Below are positions 59,434 through 64,000 of a stretch of 64,000 nucleotides of DNA, piece by piece; within the stretch, counting starts at the first letter, position 1; each line of letters starts with the position of its first letter. This DNA comes from CALITV01 sp964415795 (lineage in GTDB: Bacteria; UBP6; UBA1177; JAKLFG01): assembly GCA_964415795.1 (NCBI GenBank), contig CAYQBN010000001.1:215006-279005 (forward strand). The letters run 5' to 3'. The notes under the pieces are model-generated. The model saw only the letters and a list, made by a program, of their open reading frames with translations, was not told the DNA's origin and did no database searches. The translations under genes and the position numbers were made by a program.

Positions 59434-61113
59434 TTAGTGCGAAGCGTTCGCCTCGGCCTTCTCTTCCATGTGCTTCTTGTAGATGCCGCGGAGAATGAGA
59501 AGACCGATCGGGGTGACGATCGCCATGCCGCCGATCCAAACCCAAACCATGTAGTGGTGCGACAGATCGCCGACCACCTGAACCACCTTGCCCGAGGCGT
59601 CGAGCACCTTCTGCCCCGTCTCGGGGTCTATTTTGTCTACCATCGGGGTGTAGGCGTTGACGAGAAGTCCCGACATCGGGCCGACGACGAACTTCGCGAG
59701 GAAGAAGGGAAGCACCGAGAGGGCTATGTAGGTGCCCTCCTTCCCCTTCGGCGCGATTTCGGCGGTGAACTGCATGAGGCGCGGCGACCAGATCGCCTCG
59801 CCCACCGTGAAGACGGTGAAGAAGATGAGGAGCGGCCAGTACTGCGGCGTCGGGGGATTGGCGAGCAGTGTCGGCATGTCGGGCGCCATGCCGAGCCATT
59901 TGATGAACACGATCTCGCCGAGCACCGAATCGGTGAGCCCCGAAAAGTATTCGCCCGGTATCGTCGCGATGAAGCAGGAGAGCGCGGAGATCGTCGAGCC
60001 GACCACGAGCATGGTGTAGGAGCGCCACGATTTGGTTATCGAGGCGAAGAGCGGCACGAGGAAGATGATGAGCGTGGGGTTGAGGACGCCGTAGATGTTG
60101 CCGATCTTGGCCCCTTCGCCGAGGACGCGGATGCCATACTTCGGGAAGGTATAGTGGAGATGGAAGAAGATGAAGCGGACGAAGAGCGTCACGGTGAGGA
60201 TGAGGATGAATATCCAGAAGTAGTTCTCGGTGACGGCGTTCTTGATGCGCTGGTACATCGTGGTCGCGGCGCTCTGTATCGCGGCAATGCCGGAGCCGTG
60301 GTCCTGACTCGGTTTGATGACGATCTGCGCGTGTTTTTTCCCTTCCTCATCCGTCACCTCCTCGACCTCGACGCCGTCCCGGATGAAGAAGATGAAGACG
60401 ATGCTGATGATGGTGAGGACAAGCGCGATGAGAAAGAGCAGTTGATACGAGGAGAAATGGATGCCGTAGAGCGTCGCGCCGGCATTCTCGTTGATTATCT
60501 TGCCCATCGCGTCGCGTTCGGCGAACTTGTCGCGCACGAAATCGAGAAGCCAGCCGCCGATCGCGTAGGCGGCGTTCATGATGACATAGAACAGACCGAA
60601 GCCGAGCGTCGCTCCCTCTTTGGTCGTGAAACGCTTTATCGAGACCGAGATGACCGGTGCCACCATCGCGAAGCCGATCGCGAACGGCACGAACCCGACG
60701 AAGAAGACGAGCAGCGGGTTGGTGATGAACGACATGAAGAAGCGGGCGACGATGAGGAACGAGACGCTGAAGACGAGCGTCCGCTTGATGCCGATGGTGT
60801 CCACGAGCGCACCGGAAACCATCCCGACGAGCGAGAGGAGGATGGACCACGCCATGATGTAGTTACCGGCGGCGATGTCGCCGAGACCGCACTCGCGCGA
60901 AAGCCAGACGACGAGGATCGGATTCATCGCGGCGTAGGCGATGTACTGGAGCACCTTGTAAAGGAAAAGGATCCACATGTCGCGCGGCGAGTCCTTGAGC
61001 CCTCTCGCATAACTCCAGACGATGTAGAAGAAGGCGACCGCAAGCCCAACGAGCCCCACATACACGATGATGTCGGCAAGTGAAAGGTCAAAGATGACCG
61101 CGCCGTATTTCAT
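59434..61113 (-). CDS. MFS transporter (paralogue of the neighbouring gene)
   Basis: 559 residues from ATG 61113 with GGAGG 6 nt upstream; an earlier in-frame ATG at 61134 lies before it. Same architecture: DSPRDMWILFLYKVLQYIAYAAMNPILVVW, GALVDTIGIKRTLVFS, GEAIWSPRLMQFTAEIAPKGKEGTYIALSVLPFF, and a longer central cytoplasmic loop (about 225-300). A tail of Lys/Glu/His follows the last TM. Separate promoter region faces the delta-60 gene. Confidence 0.85.
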   Translation of the reverse strand: MKYGAVIFDLSLADIIVYVGLVGLAVAFFYIVWSYARGLKDSPRDMWILFLYKVLQYIAYAAMNPILVVWLSRECGLGDIAAGNYIMAWSILLSLVGMVSGALVDTIGIKRTLVFSVSFLIVARFFMSFITNPLLVFFVGFVPFAIGFAMVAPVISVSIKRFTTKEGATLGFGLFYVIMNAAYAIGGWLLDFVRDKFAERDAMGKIINENAGATLYGIHFSSYQLLFLIALVLTIISIVFIFFIRDGVEVEEVTDEEGKKHAQIVIKPSQDHGSGIAAIQSAATTMYQRIKNAVTENYFWIFILILTVTLFVRFIFFHLHYTFPKYGIRVLGEGAKIGNIYGVLNPTLIIFLVPLFASITKSWRSYTMLVVGSTISALSCFIATIPGEYFSGLTDSVLGEIVFIKWLGMAPDMPTLLANPPTPQYWPLLIFFTVFTVGEAIWSPRLMQFTAEIAPKGKEGTYIALSVLPFFLAKFVVGPMSGLLVNAYTPMVDKIDPETGQKVLDASGKVVQVVGDLSHHYMVWVWIGGMAIVTPIGLLILRGIYKKHMEEKAEANASH

Positions 61114-61203
61114 GACGACCTCCGCGAAAGTCAAAGTCGTTGCAGTATATCGAACTCTGCCCTTCTGGCAACTTATTCAGACTCCAGATCCTTTTTCTCT
61201 CTC

Positions 61204-61231
61204 TTTACAAAAAAAGGCTCTGTAATACAAT
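61204..61231 (+). promoter_or_regulatory. Sigma70-like promoter of the delta-60 repeat gene
   Basis: TTTACA (61204-61209), 16 bp, TACAAT (61226-61231), 33 bp before the start codon. Confidence 0.55.
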
Positions 61232-61264
61232 GAAAAGGCTTTTACTCTGCGAGGGAAGGTTCTC

Positions 61265-64000
61265 ATGAGTGGCAGATCGTGCTGGATGAAGTCTTTGTTC
61301 GGCGTTCTATTTCTCGGCATCCTGTCTTCGACGCTCGGTGCGGCGTCGGTGGACGACGGATTCAATCCGAACGCCAACAACGATGTCTATTCGCTTACGA
61401 TTCAGCCTGACGGCAAGATCATCGTGCTCGGCTCGTTCACTCAGATCGGCGGGGTAGCGCGTTCCTATGCGGCGCGGCTCAACACCGACGGCACAGTGGA
61501 CACTTCGTTCGACTTGCAGGCGAACGGGAGCGTCCTCGCAGCGGCAGTGCAACCTGATGGAAAGATTGTGATAGGAGGACTCTTTACCTCCATCAAAGGT
61601 CAACCGCGTAACCGCATCGCGCGGATAAACCCTGATGGTTCGCTTGATACCTCCTTCACTCCGTCGGTTGAAGGAGCAACGAGTGTGGTACGCGCTCTCG
61701 CGATCCAAGCGGATGGAAAAATCGTCGTTGGAGGACAATTTGATGCTATTTCAGGCGAACCGCATATTTCCATCGCACGGATCAACAGCGACGGATTGGT
61801 TGATTCCTCTTTTGTCACAAAAGTAGAAGGAACCGTTTACAGTGTGGCGATCCAACGCGACCAACGCATCCTCGTGGGAGGAAACTTTCTTCTGGTAAAT
61901 GGCGAAGATCGAAAGTACATCGCTCGACTCAACCGCGACGGTTCGCTCGATACCTCCTTCACCATCGGTGCCGACAACGTCGTTCTCTCTTTTGCCCTCC
62001 AAGCCGACGAACGTATCATCGTCGTTGGCAACTTCACCTCCCTCTCCGGAGGAAGCCGCTCGTATGTCGCCCGCCTCGAGAAGAACGGGACACTCGATGC
62101 CACCTTCGATCCTCAGCCCAACAACTTCGTGCGGGGTGTCGCGCTCCAGCCCGACGGCAAGATCCTTCTTGGCGGCGACTTCTCGAACATCGGCGGGCAG
62201 GGACGCACCCGCCTCGCACGGTTCAACCTCGACGGAACGCTCGACACGACCTTCAATCCCTCAGCGGGAAATACTGTCTTCGCGCTCGCCGTTCAACCCG
62301 ACAACAAGATCCTCGTCGGCGGCAGTTTCACCACGCTCAACAGCGTCACCCGCAACCGTATCGGACGGCTTTATCCCGATGGAGCGGTTGAGGTCACCTT
62401 CAACCCGAACCTCGACGATATCGTTTATTCGAGCGCAGTCCAGCCAGACGGCAAGATTATCATCGGCGGCGCTTTCACGACGGTCGGCGGCACGACGACG
62501 CGCAACCGTATCGCCCGTTTCAATCCCGACGGGACCCTCGATACCTCCTTTAACCCAAATGTGAACAGCGATGTCCTCGCCATCTTTGTCCAGCCCGACG
62601 GCAAGATACTCATCGGCGGTGCCTTTACCTCAGTCGGTGGTACGACCCGCAACCGCATCGCACGGCTCAATGCCGATGGCTCGCTCGATTCCTTCAATCC
62701 AAATGCCGGGAACACGGTGCGCGCCATCACGGTCCAACGGGACGGAAAGATCCTCGTCGGCGGCGACTTCATTACGATGGGAGGACTCACTTCCTTCCGC
62801 AACCGCATCGCACGGCTCAACTCTGATGGTACGCTCGATTCCTTCAACCCCAACGCCAACAGCACTGTCCGCTCCATCGTGGTCCAACCTGACGGGAAGA
62901 TTCTCATCGGCGGCAACTTCACCTCAGTCGGTGGTATGACCCGCAACCACATCGCACGGCTCAACAGCGACGGTTCGCTCGATTCGTTCAACCCGAACGC
63001 TGACGACATCGTTCGCGCGATCGTCCTCCAACCCGACGGGAAGATCCTCATCGGCGGCGCCTTCACGACGGTCGGCGGCACGACTCGTAACCACATCGCA
63101 CGGCTCAACAGCGATGGGTCGCTCGATTCCTTCAATCCGAACGCCAATGATGTCGTCTATTCGCTGGCTCTCTACGCCGACGGCTCGGTCCTCATCGGTG
63201 GAAGTTTTACCCAACTCGGTGGTTCCATTCGTAACCGGGTAGCACGGGTCTCGAGCACCGGCGCACTTGATACGACATTCAACCCCAATGCCAATGACAT
63301 CGTCCACAGCGTCGCCATTCTCCCTGATGGGAAAGCGCTCCTCGGCGGCGCGTTCACCTCGTTGGGCGGCGGTGTCGGTACCCCGCGGAACCACCTTGCG
63401 CGGTTAAGTGCCGACAGTGCGGCGCTTCAGAGCATCTCAGTTGCTGACGATGGCACGGGAGTCTCGTGGAAACGGGGACAGTCGTCACCCGAGGTGATGG
63501 AGGTCGAGTTCTGGTATCTCCCCGAGTCAGGGACGGGCACATGGCAGTTCCTTGGCTATGGGAACCGCACTGCGACCGGGTGGGAGGTAACTGGCCTGTC
63601 GCTTCCCTTCCGTGAGCGGGGATTTATCCGTGCTCTTGCACGATCGCTCGGCGGCATCTACGACTCTTCTACCTCACTTCTCGAATCGGTGCGTTTCTTC
63701 TACCTCACCGAGTGCTGGCCGGGGACGACGCGTGAGTGCCGCCCCGCGGCAGACATTTGTGATATTTCTGAAGCGTGCAACGGACTCGATACCGATTGCC
63801 CACCTGACCAGTTCCAGCCCCCCACCTACGAGTGCCGCGCTACGGCAGGCAACTGCGACATCGCTGAGAACTGCACCGGATCGTCTCCGACCTGTCCTGA
63901 AGATAAATTCAAAGAAGCGGACACCGTGTGCGCCGTAGGTACCCGTTCCTGCGAAGGGAACGCGACCTGCACCGGATCCTCCGCGGCATGTCCGGCAACA
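61265..64000 (+). CDS. Delta-60 repeat surface protein with disintegrin-like Cys motifs (3' end outside window)
   Basis: 912 codons are open to the window end. Signal peptide (LFGVLFLGILSSTLGA), then about 13 delta-60 (TIGR02608-like) repeats of roughly 52-56 residues, each reading QPDGKI(L/I)(I/V)GG.FT..GG..RN.IARLN.DG(S/T)LD..FNPNA, predicted to form a beta-propeller or solenoid. The repeats at about 62440-63200 are nearly identical in DNA. A different beta domain (about residues 720-830) follows. From about 835, Cys-rich units such as CRPAADICDISEACNG and CRATAGNCDIAENCTG resemble disintegrin loops. Likely secreted and surface bound; partner unknown. GGGAAGG precedes the ATG. Confidence 0.85.
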   Translation, partial: MSGRSCWMKSLFGVLFLGILSSTLGAASVDDGFNPNANNDVYSLTIQPDGKIIVLGSFTQIGGVARSYAARLNTDGTVDTSFDLQANGSVLAAAVQPDGKIVIGGLFTSIKGQPRNRIARINPDGSLDTSFTPSVEGATSVVRALAIQADGKIVVGGQFDAISGEPHISIARINSDGLVDSSFVTKVEGTVYSVAIQRDQRILVGGNFLLVNGEDRKYIARLNRDGSLDTSFTIGADNVVLSFALQADERIIVVGNFTSLSGGSRSYVARLEKNGTLDATFDPQPNNFVRGVALQPDGKILLGGDFSNIGGQGRTRLARFNLDGTLDTTFNPSAGNTVFALAVQPDNKILVGGSFTTLNSVTRNRIGRLYPDGAVEVTFNPNLDDIVYSSAVQPDGKIIIGGAFTTVGGTTTRNRIARFNPDGTLDTSFNPNVNSDVLAIFVQPDGKILIGGAFTSVGGTTRNRIARLNADGSLDSFNPNAGNTVRAITVQRDGKILVGGDFITMGGLTSFRNRIARLNSDGTLDSFNPNANSTVRSIVVQPDGKILIGGNFTSVGGMTRNHIARLNSDGSLDSFNPNADDIVRAIVLQPDGKILIGGAFTTVGGTTRNHIARLNSDGSLDSFNPNANDVVYSLALYADGSVLIGGSFTQLGGSIRNRVARVSSTGALDTTFNPNANDIVHSVAILPDGKALLGGAFTSLGGGVGTPRNHLARLSADSAALQSISVADDGTGVSWKRGQSSPEVMEVEFWYLPESGTGTWQFLGYGNRTATGWEVTGLSLPFRERGFIRALARSLGGIYDSSTSLLESVRFFYLTECWPGTTRECRPAADICDISEACNGLDTDCPPDQFQPPTYECRATAGNCDIAENCTGSSPTCPEDKFKEADTVCAVGTRSCEGNATCTGSSAACPAT

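Noticed and set aside
57918..61083. Two long plus-strand open frames (526 and 578 codons)
   Set aside because: Both are antisense to the MFS genes and are low-complexity Asp/Glu/Arg/His sequences, a known shadow of membrane-protein codons.
61265..63420. Repeated DNA considered as CRISPR or satellite
   Set aside because: The repeats are about 156-168 bp, keep frame and encode the delta-60 protein motif.

Overview
The window looks like a chromosomal segment of a Gram-negative, moderately GC-rich environmental bacterium. It encodes porins and other outer-membrane beta-barrels, an O-antigen type cluster, and many lipoproteins with long Asp/Glu/Thr-rich linkers after the lipid-anchored Cys. Some of these carry DUF4215-like Cys-rich motifs, and the window also has delta-60 repeats and a DUF3332 lipoprotein. 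This style is common in Myxococcota and other former Deltaproteobacteria, or neighbouring candidate phyla, but no marker gene here fixes the taxonomy. No rRNA, tRNA, CRISPR array, IS element or prophage was recognised.

Region 1 (1-20214) is a phosphate-starvation locus. It holds two porins, an alkaline-phosphatase-superfamily lipoprotein, an OlsB-like ornithine-lipid acyltransferase, an operon of a GT21-like and a GT28-like glycosyltransferase plus a PlcP/LpxH-like phosphoesterase, phoB, divergent pstS and pstC-pstA-pstB-phoU-phoR. The same promoter layout recurs before phoB, pstS, pstC, olsB and the glycolipid operon: 7-bp units repeating every 11 bp, then 9 bp, then a TACnnT-like -10. The locus reads as one regulon that imports phosphate, scavenges it and replaces phospholipids with ornithine and glycolipids. 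Embedded in it are a decayed mazEF pair, a nitronate monooxygenase-like flavoprotein, mscL with an outer-membrane protein, and a DUF3332 lipoprotein.

Region 2 (about 20215-30570) is a more AT-rich defence island. It is a type I restriction-modification operon with a half-size HsdS, HsdM, a HigB toxin with a HigA-ImmA/IrrE antitoxin, a full HsdS, a DUF3800 protein, HsdR and a YgjP-type metalloprotease. Several of the genes overlap by ATGA.

Region 3 (30729-46548) holds surface lipoproteins (one with a glycosidase-like domain, one with LamG domains), an EFR1-type ferredoxin/flavodoxin, an rpsU-M23 peptidase-pdxA-membrane protein-OPT transporter operon, a Ycf46-like AAA ATPase beside a short RqcH/NFACT protein, and a small outer-membrane protein with a putative transglutaminase-like partner.

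Region 4 (46556-56377, all minus strand) is an O-antigen or exopolysaccharide cluster: flippase, polymerase/ligase, four glycosyltransferases, two hexapeptide acyltransferases, one intact methyltransferase and one interrupted by an in-frame TGA. Its middle is visibly AT-richer, suggesting exchange by recombination.

Region 5 (56614-64000) holds another acidic lipoprotein, two paralogous MFS transporters in tandem, and the start of a large delta-60 repeat protein whose distal part carries disintegrin-like Cys motifs.
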